A DNA stretch of 14,783 nt from CAYFJO01 sp964343305 (GTDB lineage Bacteria; Planctomycetota; Planctomycetia; Pirellulales; Pirellulaceae). The stretch covers positions 1 through 14,783 of the forward strand of contig CAYFJO010000270.1 of assembly GCA_964343305.1 (NCBI GenBank). Direction: 5' to 3'. A program made the position numbers and the translations under genes. The notes beneath the pieces are model-generated. The model did no database searches and was not told the origin of the DNA. It saw nothing but the letters and a program-made list of their open reading frames with translations. Shown here piece after piece: positions 1 through 8,400 of the stretch. Numbering within the stretch: the stretch's first letter is position 1; each line of letters opens with the position of its first letter.

Positions 1-2526
1 CCGCTGTTCTACAATCCGGTCAACATGGATTTCGATGCGCAGGGACGACTGTGGTTGATCGAGGGGATGAACTATTCACCAACGGCTCGCCAGCGGCCCG
101 AGGGCGACCGCGTGATGGTGATTGAGGACACCGACAAGGACGGAAAAGCCGATCACAGCCACATGTTCGTCCAGGAGCCGTCTTTCCAGACGACGATGGG
201 GCTGGCGGTCATTGGTAATCGCATTTTTGTTTCACAGCCCCCGGCGATGCTCGTGTTTACCGACGTAGACGGCAATGCTAAATTCGATCCGAAAGTCGAT
301 CGTCGCGAAGAGTTCATTACCGGCTTTCGTGGCCACGATCACGGACATGGGTTGTACGCAAACGTTGCCGGCCCGGACGGCAAATTCTATTTCTCGGCGG
401 GCAACTACACCGCCGGCGCGATCACGGACCGCTCGGGACGTGTGTTTCGCATCGGCAGTCACTACTTCGCGGAACAGTTCGCTGACGTAATGGGACAGAA
501 AAGCGACGATGGTCACGTCTATGTCGGGGGTGTCGCGTACCGAGTCGATCCCGATGGCAAGAACCTGGCGGTCGTCGGCCACAACATGCGCAACCCGGTG
601 GGGCTGACGATCTCTTCGTTCGGCGACATGTTCAACAATGACAACGACGATCCACCCAACTGCCGCACAACCTGGCTAATGGAGCACGGCAATCTGGGTT
701 TTTCGTCCAACGATGGCCGCCGAAGTTGGCGGGCGGACTGGCGACCGGGCCAGACCTCTCAGATCGCACATTGGCGACAGGACGACCCCGGCATCATTCC
801 CGCAGGCGATGTGTATGGCGGCGGCGCGCCTGTGGATATCGCGTTCTACGAGAACGGAGCGCTGGGTGCGAAATACCGAGGCATGGTCCTCAGTTGCGAA
901 GCCGGTCGGAATATTGTGTTCGGCTATCTTCCCCAACCGAAGGATGCTGGCTTCACGATGGATCGTTTCGATTTCCTGACACCGAATCTCACGCATGAAT
1001 TCGTGAACTCCGATTTCGTGGGGACGAGCGGAACGAAGATTCGCAAAACGGAGCTCATCCGCTCCTTTTTTCGTCCGTCGGACGTGGCGGTTGGCCCCGA
1101 TGGCGCGATCTACGTCGCCGATTGGTTCGACAGTCGCGTGGGCGGCCATCGTTGGAATGACAGAGGCGCCCGCGGCACCATCTACCGTATTGCTCCCAAA
1201 GGGGCGACGCTGGCCGTTCCGGAATTGGAGCTCGAGACAATCGCCGGTCAGATCGAGGCGCTGAAGAACCCCGCAGTCAACGTTCGCTACCAAGGCTTTG
1301 CCAAGCTTAAGGAAGCCGGCGATCAGGCAGTGCCAGCGCTGAAGGGGTTACTGGAACACGAAAACCCTTACGTCCGCGTGCGTGCAGTCTGGCTCTTTGC
1401 TCACAGCGAACTAGGCCGTGTGGAATTACAGAAGCTGCTGGGGCATCCAGATGCGCAGATGCGTGTGGCAGCTTTCAGGGCGATGCGCGCCGCCGGGCTA
1501 ACGCTGCTCGATGCGGCGACTCACTTGGCCAAGGACAAGTCACCCGCGGTACGACGCGAAGTCGCTCTGGCGATGCGCGACGTTGACTGGCAAGACTGTA
1601 AACCCATTCTCTCGGCGATCGCCCGAGGGTACGACGGTAGCGACCGCTGGTATCTCGAGGCCTGGGGAACGGGCTGTAGCGGCAAAGAGTCGGTCATGTA
1701 TCGACACCTGCTCGAGTCGGCTGGCAGCGATGCATTGGCCTGGACCGCTCCAATGGCCGATCTTGTCTGGCGTTTGCATCCGCCCGAGGCCGTCGCGGCA
1801 TTAAGGCAGCGGGCTTTGGAAAGCACCCTTTCCAAACCAACAAGAAAACAGGCCATGGATACACTGGCGTTCATCCAAAACAGGTCAGCGGCCGAGGCGA
1901 TGCTCGAAATCGCCAACAGCGGGCCGCAGGATCTGACGTCTATAGCCGCCTGGTGGATTTCTAATCGGCACGAACAGTTCTGGAGCAGCTTCAACATCAA
2001 ATCGCGATTGCCGCAGGGGGTATTGGACCCGAAGAAGCTCGCACAAGACTGGACTACTCCGAAGTCCAATATTCCGCCACTACCGCCACTGAGTGATATT
2101 CTCGCGATTCAGGGGGACGCTGGTCGTGGAGACACGCTGTTTTCCGGCAGGGCGCAATGTTCCAAGTGCCACAAACTCCGCGGTCGAGGCGAGGACATCG
2201 GCCCTGACCTAAGCGAAGTCAGCAAGGTCCACAAGACCCGTGAAGCGCTGCTGAAAAACATCATCGATCCTTCGGCATCTATTGCGCAAGGCTTCGAGGG
2301 TGTCCAGGTCATCACGACGAATGGCAAGGTCTTCTCCGGATTGATCCTCAGCGAAGGTGACCCGCTGATACTCAAGGACCAAAACGGAAACCGGATCACA
2401 ATCGCGGCCGACGACATCGACATTCGCGAAAAGATGAAAGTGTCGCTCATGCCGAAGATCGACAACCTTGGGCTCAGTGGCCAGGAACTGGCGGATGTTG
2501 TCGAGCATCTGCTCAAGCCTCGTTGA
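1..2526 (+). CDS. PVC-type membrane-bound dehydrogenase-like protein with HEAT repeats and C-terminal CxxCH heme domain (5' partial)
   Basis: The reading frame is open through the left edge (PLFYNPVN precedes the Met at 25), so the true start and signal peptide lie outside; the ATG at 25 is internal. Residues are numbered from that Met. Residues 1-395 resemble the glucose/sorbosone-dehydrogenase-type beta-propeller of the Pirellula/Verrucomicrobium 'putative membrane-bound dehydrogenase' family: MDFDAQGRLW near the N-terminus, RNPVGL, the Asn/Asp-rich NNDNDDPPN, and VAVGPDGAIYVADWFD. Residues about 405-560 are HEAT-like helical repeats (NVRYQGFAKL, PYVRVRAVWLF). The C-terminal domain has a single heme-attachment motif CSKCH (Cys712, Cys715, His716); Met809 in SLMP is the likely distal ligand, with Met804 an alternative. 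Such proteins are thought to be exported and to oxidise sugars or alcohols while passing electrons to the heme, but the substrate is unknown. It ends 84 bp before a convergent gene. Confidence 0.95.
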   Translation, partial: PLFYNPVNMDFDAQGRLWLIEGMNYSPTARQRPEGDRVMVIEDTDKDGKADHSHMFVQEPSFQTTMGLAVIGNRIFVSQPPAMLVFTDVDGNAKFDPKVDRREEFITGFRGHDHGHGLYANVAGPDGKFYFSAGNYTAGAITDRSGRVFRIGSHYFAEQFADVMGQKSDDGHVYVGGVAYRVDPDGKNLAVVGHNMRNPVGLTISSFGDMFNNDNDDPPNCRTTWLMEHGNLGFSSNDGRRSWRADWRPGQTSQIAHWRQDDPGIIPAGDVYGGGAPVDIAFYENGALGAKYRGMVLSCEAGRNIVFGYLPQPKDAGFTMDRFDFLTPNLTHEFVNSDFVGTSGTKIRKTELIRSFFRPSDVAVGPDGAIYVADWFDSRVGGHRWNDRGARGTIYRIAPKGATLAVPELELETIAGQIEALKNPAVNVRYQGFAKLKEAGDQAVPALKGLLEHENPYVRVRAVWLFAHSELGRVELQKLLGHPDAQMRVAAFRAMRAAGLTLLDAATHLAKDKSPAVRREVALAMRDVDWQDCKPILSAIARGYDGSDRWYLEAWGTGCSGKESVMYRHLLESAGSDALAWTAPMADLVWRLHPPEAVAALRQRALESTLSKPTRKQAMDTLAFIQNRSAAEAMLEIANSGPQDLTSIAAWWISNRHEQFWSSFNIKSRLPQGVLDPKKLAQDWTTPKSNIPPLPPLSDILAIQGDAGRGDTLFSGRAQCSKCHKLRGRGEDIGPDLSEVSKVHKTREALLKNIIDPSASIAQGFEGVQVITTNGKVFSGLILSEGDPLILKDQNGNRITIAADDIDIREKMKVSLMPKIDNLGLSGQELADVVEHLLKPR

Positions 2527-2528
2527 TC

Positions 2529-2556
2529 ACGAGTTTGTGCACGCCGAAAAACTCGT
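2529..2556. terminator. hairpin between two convergent genes (possible bidirectional terminator)
   Basis: A perfect 8-bp inverted repeat, ACGAGTTT (2529-2536) and AAACTCGT (2549-2556), flanks a 12-nt loop in the 84-bp gap between the convergent genes ending at 2526 and 2611. The position suits a shared terminator. Neither side has a T-run after the stem, so classical Rho-independent termination is not shown. Confidence 0.3.
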
Positions 2557-2610
2557 CTCGATCCTGAGGACAACAGGACGATTATCTGAGCAATTTCGCG
2601 ACCGGGCGCG

Positions 2611-3855
2611 TCAGCTTTCGCCTTGCCCTGCAAACGGCCAGTCGACTGCTTTGTACGATAGGGCCAATTGCGGAGTTTCAATCCGTTTGCCTTTTTGGAA
2701 CAGGCTGTGCATTACGTTGTCCAAGATTCCGGTGGTCAGCAACGTCCGTTCGACCGGATAGGACGGGCGGCCGGTGTGGATCATGTTCTCGATGGCTTTG
2801 ACCAGATACGCAAAGTGACCGAATGGTTTGTCATCTTCTAATTTGAACCAGGTGGCGACGGGTTCGCGTCGGCCGCGCAACTTGGCGGCAAAGGCGAAGT
2901 GCCGTGCGATCCCGTTGGCCATCGCCACGGTGGCTTTCATTCCGTCCGCATACTCGATCAGATAAAATGCGGCACCTTTCGAGAGTCTGTCTTTAGGATT
3001 CCCCTCGGGAACATTCGGCATCGTCCGCAGGGCGGCGTCAAACAGCGAACGCGTCCAGCGGCCTTGTTGTTCCGTTTTCCAGATCTCTTCGCCTTGAACG
3101 GCCTGCACGGCTTTCACTCCGGATTCCCCACCGTGGCGTCGTTCGACCATGCACTGGAACGTTTCGAGTGCATGAAAGCCGTACGATTCCAGGCCGCCGT
3201 ATCCAATCGCCAGGGCTTCTTCGATCTCGCAACCCATCGGCAATGCCAGCGCGGGGACCCGCCAGGTGACCGGCAACGATGATCCGGCCATGAAGGGTAT
3301 TTTCATCTTTTTGCCCGCGTCGTACATGTGTTTGGCATCTCGCCAATTGTACGCCAGGTGTTTGTCGTTGAAGACGGGGACCACTCGGCCGGACTTCTGA
3401 AACGCGGCCGTGATTTGGTCGAAGAACCTTCGTCGCGGGTACATGTGTTGATTCGTATCGCGAGTGTAGGGATAGTTGCCGTGTTCACCGATACTCAGCA
3501 CGCCGGCAATCCGTTTGTCTGCCGTCACGGCTTCTTCAATCGTTTCGGTGAGTCGAAAGCCGTATTTTTTGGCCAAGTCGCGGCTTAAGTCACGTTCGGG
3601 AACCTGATCGGTGTACATCGAAATGACTTGTAAATCCGGCCCGGGTCCGCCGTCTTGTTTGAACCCTTCCAGAATCTTACCCACGATAACGTCGGCATGA
3701 GAATTCGTACGGTACTCGGTGATTACCGCCGCGACCGGCAGCTTTTCTCTCTTGGGTTTCTGGTCGGATTGTCCGCCGAAAGAAACACCTGTTAATGCCG
3801 CGGTTCCGCCGACCGTCGCTCTCTTCAACCATTCCCGCCGCTGCATCAGGTTCAT
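2611..3855 (-). CDS. Tat-exported protein, distantly Gfo/Idh/MocA oxidoreductase-like
   Basis: 414 aa. The N-terminus is a twin-arginine signal: Arg6-Arg7 in QRREWLKRA, then a small-residue hydrophobic stretch (VGGTAALTGVSFGG). The protein should therefore be exported folded. The first ATG is chosen because AAAGGA lies about 8 nt upstream; the second Met (residue 4) would be too far. The body begins with a beta-strand-like VAAVITEYR and alternates alpha/beta segments. The C-terminal part (HFAYLVKAIENMIHTGRPSYPVERTLL, quoted here as HFAYLVKAIE and PVERTLLTTGILD) resembles the end of planctomycete Gfo/Idh/MocA-like oxidoreductases. I do not see the usual GxGxxG nucleotide-binding motif near the start, so it may not bind NAD(P). 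The family assignment is tentative; export is better supported. It converges on the heme dehydrogenase and could act in the same envelope pathway, but convergent orientation means they are not co-transcribed. Confidence 0.9.
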   Translation of the reverse strand: MNLMQRREWLKRATVGGTAALTGVSFGGQSDQKPKREKLPVAAVITEYRTNSHADVIVGKILEGFKQDGGPGPDLQVISMYTDQVPERDLSRDLAKKYGFRLTETIEEAVTADKRIAGVLSIGEHGNYPYTRDTNQHMYPRRRFFDQITAAFQKSGRVVPVFNDKHLAYNWRDAKHMYDAGKKMKIPFMAGSSLPVTWRVPALALPMGCEIEEALAIGYGGLESYGFHALETFQCMVERRHGGESGVKAVQAVQGEEIWKTEQQGRWTRSLFDAALRTMPNVPEGNPKDRLSKGAAFYLIEYADGMKATVAMANGIARHFAFAAKLRGRREPVATWFKLEDDKPFGHFAYLVKAIENMIHTGRPSYPVERTLLTTGILDNVMHSLFQKGKRIETPQLALSYKAVDWPFAGQGES

Positions 3856-4023
3856 CCGAGTGTCCTTTCGCTGCTCTAAAGCGTATCGTCAAGCCGGTGA
3901 TCACGGTACATTTTCAACGATTCACCGAATGACTGTCAACAGTCGAGGCAACCACGAACTACGGTCGCTGGGTTTTTCGAAGCGTGTCACAAAACCCATG
4001 AGTAGACAGGACAGCAGTTTGTT

Positions 4024-4155
4024 TTAGGTGGTGTTCGGATCATATTGCTGCGCCGCACGACGAAGTTCCTGTTGAATTTTCCGGACTACCAGATCTTCTA
4101 CTTCACCCCCACACACGCGCTCCAAAGCGTGAACGCCTGCCGTGCTGTTAGTCAT
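4024..4155 (-). CDS. possible small ORF, 43 aa, unknown
   Basis: ATG at 4155 to TAA at 4024. The peptide starts MTNSTAGVHALERV and continues as a charged, helix-prone stretch (VVRKIQQELRRAAQQYD). The composition looks more like protein than random sequence, and the frame stays open a further 51 nt upstream to a TGA at 4207-4209. No clear ribosome binding site is visible. It could be a real small protein, or the C-terminal remnant of a decayed gene. I do not recognise a family. It diverges from the small ORF at 4230-4340. Confidence 0.25.
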   Translation of the reverse strand: MTNSTAGVHALERVCGGEVEDLVVRKIQQELRRAAQQYDPNTT

Positions 4156-4203
4156 GACATTCTGATCGGTTCTGTCCAAGTTGTCGACACTCTGACATCG
4201 CCC

Positions 4204-4217
4204 TGATCACTGATCAC
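4204..4217. repeat. tandem TGATCAC x2 between divergent small ORFs
   Basis: TGATCAC occurs twice in direct succession, each copy containing the palindrome TGATCA. It sits in the 74-bp gap between the divergent small ORFs at 4024-4155 and 4230-4340. It could be an operator-like site, but nothing beyond the arrangement supports that. Confidence 0.4.
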
Positions 4218-4229
4218 GAGAATCGTGGC

Positions 4230-4340
4230 ATGTCCAAAGATACTCGCACGCAGCGGCGACACATTAACATCGCTCGACAACTCAATCGAAAGCTCGAAGA
4301 TTTGCACGTGCCGGAAGTGTTAAAACGAAAGGCAAATTGA
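4230..4340 (+). CDS. possible small basic ORF, 36 aa, unknown
   Basis: ATG at 4230 to TGA at 4338-4340. The peptide is strongly basic: it begins MSKDTRTQRRHINIARQ and ends HVPEVLKRKAN. The charged helix-like pattern (RQLNRKLEDL) is more protein-like than the surrounding spacer. There is no good Shine-Dalgarno sequence ahead of it. It may be a genuine small nucleic-acid-binding or ribosome-associated type of peptide, or the fragment of a lost gene. I do not recognise it. Confidence 0.3.
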   Translation: MSKDTRTQRRHINIARQLNRKLEDLHVPEVLKRKAN

Positions 4341-4415
4341 GTGTCGCCACACTAGACACGAGAATCTACTCTCGAAGAGTACCGTAAGTTGTTACAGCAA
4401 TCGACTTTAGAGAAG

Positions 4416-4500
4416 TGAGGGCGCAGGGACTTGAACCCTGGACCTACGGATTAAAAGTCTTACGGGTACTCTACGCTACACGACGCAGAGCTACGATTTC
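4416..4500 (-). pseudogene. degenerate tRNA-Lys(UUU)-like sequence
   Basis: Read on the minus strand, the 3' half is a good tRNA: anticodon loop CTTTTAA (4457-4451, anticodon TTT), variable loop AGGTC, and a perfect 5-bp T-stem CAGGG/CCCTG around TTCAAGT. It ends with CGCCCTC plus discriminator A at 4416, with no encoded CCA. The 5' half is damaged. The expected acceptor partner GAGGGCG is replaced by GAAATCG, which pairs at only 4 of 7 positions. The D-arm keeps TAGCTC and GTAGAGTA, but its loop is about 16 nt and lacks the GG pair. About four extra bases precede the anticodon stem, which is largely unpaired. It is most likely a tRNA pseudogene, or a tRNA remnant left by recombination. Confidence 0.6.
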
Positions 4501-5568
4501 ACCGAGAATTTGTGGCTCTGTGTCTTTCATTTTGTAGGTGGACATCGAGCAAGATAGCGGACGTGTTGAGTGTTGATTGAGTGTCGGTGGTTGATGATCC
4601 GGCGCCGTACAAAGTCAGATGGCGTCAGGATGAATGGTAGAACCGCATTGCGAGAGTTTCGCAACAACGGTCGTAGCGGTCGGTCCGGACCTTCCCGGAA
4701 AACTTATCCACACCCCTCGTCCCAAGTCCTCAGGGACTCAAGTCTACAACTCGGAATTTGCGCCGGGATTTTCCACTGGTAATCTAGGCAAGTGGCTGAT
4801 CTCAATCTCCCCTCGCAAGTCGCTCTTGTCTCCACTCTGTTCGCATCAGTTGCGGTACGCGTCCGGCGAACCGGTTACATCGGCAAATTCCGAAGTCCGT
4901 TTGCGTGCTCATGTCACGCCCACCTTGGTCATTTCGGCGATTTCTGTTCGTGACTCAGGTCCTGAGCGCGCACGGAAATCAACGGCAGTCTCAATTCTGA
5001 CTGCGCGCTGGATGCAAAATCCAGATTTCAGGAGTTCGTTGAATCGATTTGATTCGCGCAAGAGGTGTTCGGCACCGAAGCGAGTTAAGCTAGACGCTTC
5101 ACCGCGTCGGCTTGTCCAACTTCAGACATTTCGAATCGCGACTAATTGCACTCGGTCCATGTGACCGCCGCACTTGTCGATGTGCCATCGTTGATTCGGT
5201 TCTCGCCGAAGCAAGCGAGGGTGTCCGGCAGCTGTGTCCCCCAAAACTCCTTCGGCAGTATCGCGGGATTTACCGGTGTCTCAAATACCTTGACTCCGAA
5301 CTCCGACTGCTTTTCGGGATTCTGAACTACGAGACGGCAATTCGGTACAAAGCCCGCAACCCTTGCGAGACCTATGGAACTGGCGATTCACCAGCAACAA
5401 TTGAACGATTGATGGGAAGGCAAAGCCCGCAATAGAAGATCGGTCGGCAGAAAGGCTGGGCGAATGACGTGCCCAAGGTACTCGGTCGGAGTGAAATAGG
5501 CCGTTATCATATAAGGGCTACGACCGAAAGCAATTTTCGAACGCACGAAATAATCAAGGAGACATAAA
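4501..5568. other. gene-poor spacer upstream of the peptide-transport operon
   Basis: Reading frames here (the longest is about 176 codons on the plus strand) show no recognisable domain or coherent composition and lack a convincing ribosome binding site. I see no terminator, repeat array or RNA gene. One perfect TTATCCACA is listed separately. The last 60 bp must contain the leader and probably the promoter of the operon, but I cannot pick a convincing -35/-10 pair. Confidence 0.5.
4704..4712 (+). promoter_or_regulatory. single perfect DnaA-box match
   Basis: TTATCCACA is the strict consensus DnaA box. It stands alone: I see no second box, AT-rich unwinding region or replication gene nearby. 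It may be chance or a lone DnaA-binding site, and is not evidence for an origin. Confidence 0.2.
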
Positions 5569-7419
5569 ATGTCGCGGTGGACCTCGGTAACGCCGGTGAT
5601 GTTGACACTTGCACTTCTCATTTTCATTGGATGTGGAAGTAAGCCAGACGCGAGCCCGAACGGCAACGGGAACAACGGACCCAACGACGGGTCGTCTAGT
5701 TCGTCCGGTGGCGACAAAGTTGTGCGGATTCCAATGGCAACGTCCGGGCCAAAGTCGCTTGACCCTGCGGATGGGTCGAGTGTTTATGACAACCGTTGTT
5801 GCTGCATGGTCTACGAGACACTGCTGCAATACAAATACCTCGTTCGTCCGCCAACTCTTGAGCCACTCTTGCTCGAAGAGATGCCTGAAGTGAGTGAAGA
5901 TCGGCTCACGTACAAATTCAAACTAAAGAAAGGTGTGCACTTCCACGACGATCCGTGTTTCAAAGGTGGCAAAGGGCGCGAGATGGTTGCGTCGGATGTC
6001 ATCTACTCGTGGAAGCGGATTGCCGACAACGACGTATCATCAAAAAACTGGTGGCTGATGGAAGAAACTGTCGAGGGATTCGACGAGTACCGTGAAAAAC
6101 AGAACGCAGCCGAATCGTTTGATTACGAGGCGGATGTCGAAGGATTCAAGATTCTCAATGACTATGAGTTCGAAGTTGTGTTGAAAAATCCGGTGCAGCG
6201 ATTCTTATGGACGCTGGCAATGTTTCAGTTTTCAGTTGTCCCGCGCGAAGCTGTGGAGAAGTACGGCAACAAAGAGAGGTTTCTCAACCATCCCGTTGGC
6301 ACTGGTCCGTATCTCATGGCGGAAGAAGATTGGGTCAACGGCAAAAGTATTGTATTTGCGAGAAACCCAAACTATCACGAATGCTTCTATCCGGACGAGT
6401 GTACGCCGGAAGACAACGAAGCGGGACTCGATAAGCCAGCCGGAACGCGATTACCCATCATCGATCGAGTTGAGATTACCTTCTTTGTCGACAGCCAACC
6501 GATGTGGCTGCAATTCCGCAGCGGCAATTTGGACTATACGACCGTGCCCGCCGAAAACTACGCCACAGCGTTTAACAAGCGCACCAAAAAGCTAACACCT
6601 GAATTTCGCAAAGAGGGCATCACGGGTCATCACGTGCCGTTGCTGGATTTCATCTATTACGGCTTCAACATGGAAGACGAATTGTTGGGTGGATACAGTG
6701 ACGAAAAGAAGTATCTAAGGCAGGCGATCAGCTTGGCGTTGGATTGGGAAGAGCGAAACGACGCGTTCTATAACAGCACCTGCGTCATCTACGATGGTAT
6801 GATTCCACCAGGTTTGGCCGGATATCCTGAAGATGGTCAAACGCCGGTCAGTTATCGCGGACCCGATCTGCAACGCGCCAAAGAGTTATTGGCGAAGGCT
6901 GGCTATCCCAATGGCGAGGGCTTGCCAACGATCAACTACTACACCGGACGCGGTGCCAACTCGCAGCAACAAGCCGAAATGACGGCCCGGCAGTTGAAAA
7001 AGATCGGCATTAACATCAACCCGCGATTAGTCGACTTTGCACCGCTTACCGAGACGCTTGACAACAAAAGAGCCCCCATGTTTTCGCTTGCTTGGGGATC
7101 AGATTATCCCGACGGTGAAAACAACTTGCAATTGTTTTACGGTCCGAATGGCGCACCCGGCTCGAATTCCTTCAACTACAAAAACGACGAGTTTGATCGT
7201 CTCTATGAAAAGATTCGTTTGATGCCACCATCGGTCGAGCGGACGGAAATCTATGAAAAGATGCGCGACATGGTCATAAAGGACTGCGCATTCATGGGTT
7301 CCATGGCACGTACGCGATCCTATTTGGTGAACCCGCGACTTAAGAACTTCAAACCGACGGAGAATTTCTACAATTGGGTCAAGTATCTCGATGTTGATGA
7401 CTCCGCAGAGAAAAAGTGA
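5569..7419 (+). CDS. peptide ABC transporter substrate-binding lipoprotein (SBP_bac_5 family, OppA/DppA-like)
   Basis: 616 aa, with a strong AAGGAG 8 nt before the ATG. The N-terminus is a lipoprotein signal: hydrophobic residues 10-21 then Cys22 in IFIGC, followed by a Gly/Asn/Ser-rich linker to about residue 49, so the protein should be anchored by lipid and face outward. The mature part is a typical periplasmic peptide- or nickel-binding fold: KSLDPADGSSVYD, the ASDVIYSWKR segment, GTGPYLM, the RNPNY motif, and LRQAISLALDW. It is the first gene of a five-gene operon; the first permease begins 6 bp after its stop. Its task is to bind extracytoplasmic oligopeptides or related solutes and deliver them to the permeases; the ligand cannot be told from sequence. 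Three consecutive cysteines (77-79) in the first lobe and a CFYPDEC pair further on are unusual for the family. Confidence 0.96.
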   Translation: MSRWTSVTPVMLTLALLIFIGCGSKPDASPNGNGNNGPNDGSSSSSGGDKVVRIPMATSGPKSLDPADGSSVYDNRCCCMVYETLLQYKYLVRPPTLEPLLLEEMPEVSEDRLTYKFKLKKGVHFHDDPCFKGGKGREMVASDVIYSWKRIADNDVSSKNWWLMEETVEGFDEYREKQNAAESFDYEADVEGFKILNDYEFEVVLKNPVQRFLWTLAMFQFSVVPREAVEKYGNKERFLNHPVGTGPYLMAEEDWVNGKSIVFARNPNYHECFYPDECTPEDNEAGLDKPAGTRLPIIDRVEITFFVDSQPMWLQFRSGNLDYTTVPAENYATAFNKRTKKLTPEFRKEGITGHHVPLLDFIYYGFNMEDELLGGYSDEKKYLRQAISLALDWEERNDAFYNSTCVIYDGMIPPGLAGYPEDGQTPVSYRGPDLQRAKELLAKAGYPNGEGLPTINYYTGRGANSQQQAEMTARQLKKIGININPRLVDFAPLTETLDNKRAPMFSLAWGSDYPDGENNLQLFYGPNGAPGSNSFNYKNDEFDRLYEKIRLMPPSVERTEIYEKMRDMVIKDCAFMGSMARTRSYLVNPRLKNFKPTENFYNWVKYLDVDDSAEKK

Positions 7420-7425
7420 TCGTCA

Positions 7426-8400
7426 ATGTGGGCGTACGTATTCCGCCGAGTTGCCTACAACATTCCGGTCTTTCTGGGCATCGTGTTGTTCGTCATGCTT
7501 GCGCTGCGCGTTCACGATCCCGTGTACGCCCTGCTCGGAAAAAACGCGCGACCGGAAGATGTCATAAAGAAACGCGAAGACGTCGGACTGGATAAACCGT
7601 TCGTCCAGCAATACGTCACGTTTCTTGGCACGTTTGATCTTGGCACGCGCAGTTGGGTCGTCCAACCAGGACGAACGGTCGGTGAAATCCTGAGCAAGGC
7701 GGTCGTCCCCAGCCTGTCGCTGACACTTCCCGCGCTAGTCCTGACTAGTTTTCTTTCCATCTGCGTCGGCATCATCGCGTCGTATTTCCGCGGTCGAACT
7801 GTCGATCGATCGTTGGTGCTGGTCGCGGTGTTGGGCATGAGCGTCAGTTTTCTCGTCTACATCATTTTGGGTCAGTATTTCGGCGCTTATCTGATGGCAC
7901 GAGAGTTGGACATCGAATGGTTTGCGATCAGCGGATACGAAAACTGGATTGGATTGAATCCAGCTCGCTTTGATCCGACCATATGGGCGCACTTTTGCTT
8001 GTTGCCGGTCTTGATCAGCGTGATTGTCGCGATGGGTTACGACACGCGATTTTATCGAGCCGTGATGGTCGAAGAATCGCAACGCGACTATATCATCACC
8101 GCACAAGCCAAAGGCGCGAGCAAAGCCAAAATCATGTTCGTGCATATGCTCAAGAATGCCATGATCCCCATCATCACACGCGTGGTCATTTCGTTGCCGT
8201 TCTTGATCATGGGTTCGATTCTGCTGGAAGTCTTTTTTGGCATTCCAGGAATGGGGCGGACGTTGATCGCGGCTGTGCGTGAAAAGGACTTCCCGATCGT
8301 GCAATCGTTCACGGCGATTTTCTCGGCGATTTACATCTTGACGATCATCCTAACCGATGTGCTTTACGCGCTGGTCGATCCACGAGTGAGGCTTTCATAA
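7426..8400 (+). CDS. peptide ABC transporter permease, DppB/OppB type
   Basis: 324 aa integral membrane protein. The first helix is at about residues 8-27 (NIPVFLGIVLFVMLALRV), then an extracytoplasmic segment and further hydrophobic helices (LVLVAVLGMSVSFLVYIIL near 130-150). The cytoplasmic coupling loop that docks on the ATPases is clear: AQAKGASKAKIMFVHMLKNA near residues 224-243, followed by the MIPIITRVV helix. The C-terminal ALVDPRVRLS is characteristic of DppB-type proteins (usually 'DPR' near the end). Length fits the family. It forms a heterodimeric channel with the next gene, whose start overlaps this stop by one base (TAATG), implying translational coupling. The upstream ribosome binding site is weak (AAAAG), which also suggests coupling to the lipoprotein gene. 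Confidence 0.95.
   Translation: MWAYVFRRVAYNIPVFLGIVLFVMLALRVHDPVYALLGKNARPEDVIKKREDVGLDKPFVQQYVTFLGTFDLGTRSWVVQPGRTVGEILSKAVVPSLSLTLPALVLTSFLSICVGIIASYFRGRTVDRSLVLVAVLGMSVSFLVYIILGQYFGAYLMARELDIEWFAISGYENWIGLNPARFDPTIWAHFCLLPVLISVIVAMGYDTRFYRAVMVEESQRDYIITAQAKGASKAKIMFVHMLKNAMIPIITRVVISLPFLIMGSILLEVFFGIPGMGRTLIAAVREKDFPIVQSFTAIFSAIYILTIILTDVLYALVDPRVRLS

Noticed and set aside
676..1293. 205-codon minus-strand frame inside the heme dehydrogenase gene
   Set aside because: Shadow of the real plus-strand gene: no domain, and fully overlapped by a well-supported coding frame.
4704..4712. Replication origin based on the DnaA box
   Set aside because: Only one box, no AT-rich unwinding element and no dnaA, dnaN or parAB genes nearby.
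4634..5164. 176-codon plus-strand open frame in the spacer before the operon
   Set aside because: No recognisable domain, irregular composition rich in Ser/Arg/Thr and no ribosome binding site; more likely a chance open frame.
5112..5435. 107-codon plus-strand open frame
   Set aside because: Part (RQYRGIYRCLKYLDSELRL) looks helical, but the start lacks a ribosome binding site, it overlaps the previous chance frame, and no family is recognised.
5490..5520. AT-rich TATCATATAAG as a -10 element for the operon
   Set aside because: No matching -35 hexamer at 16-18 bp upstream could be found, and planctomycete promoters are poorly defined.
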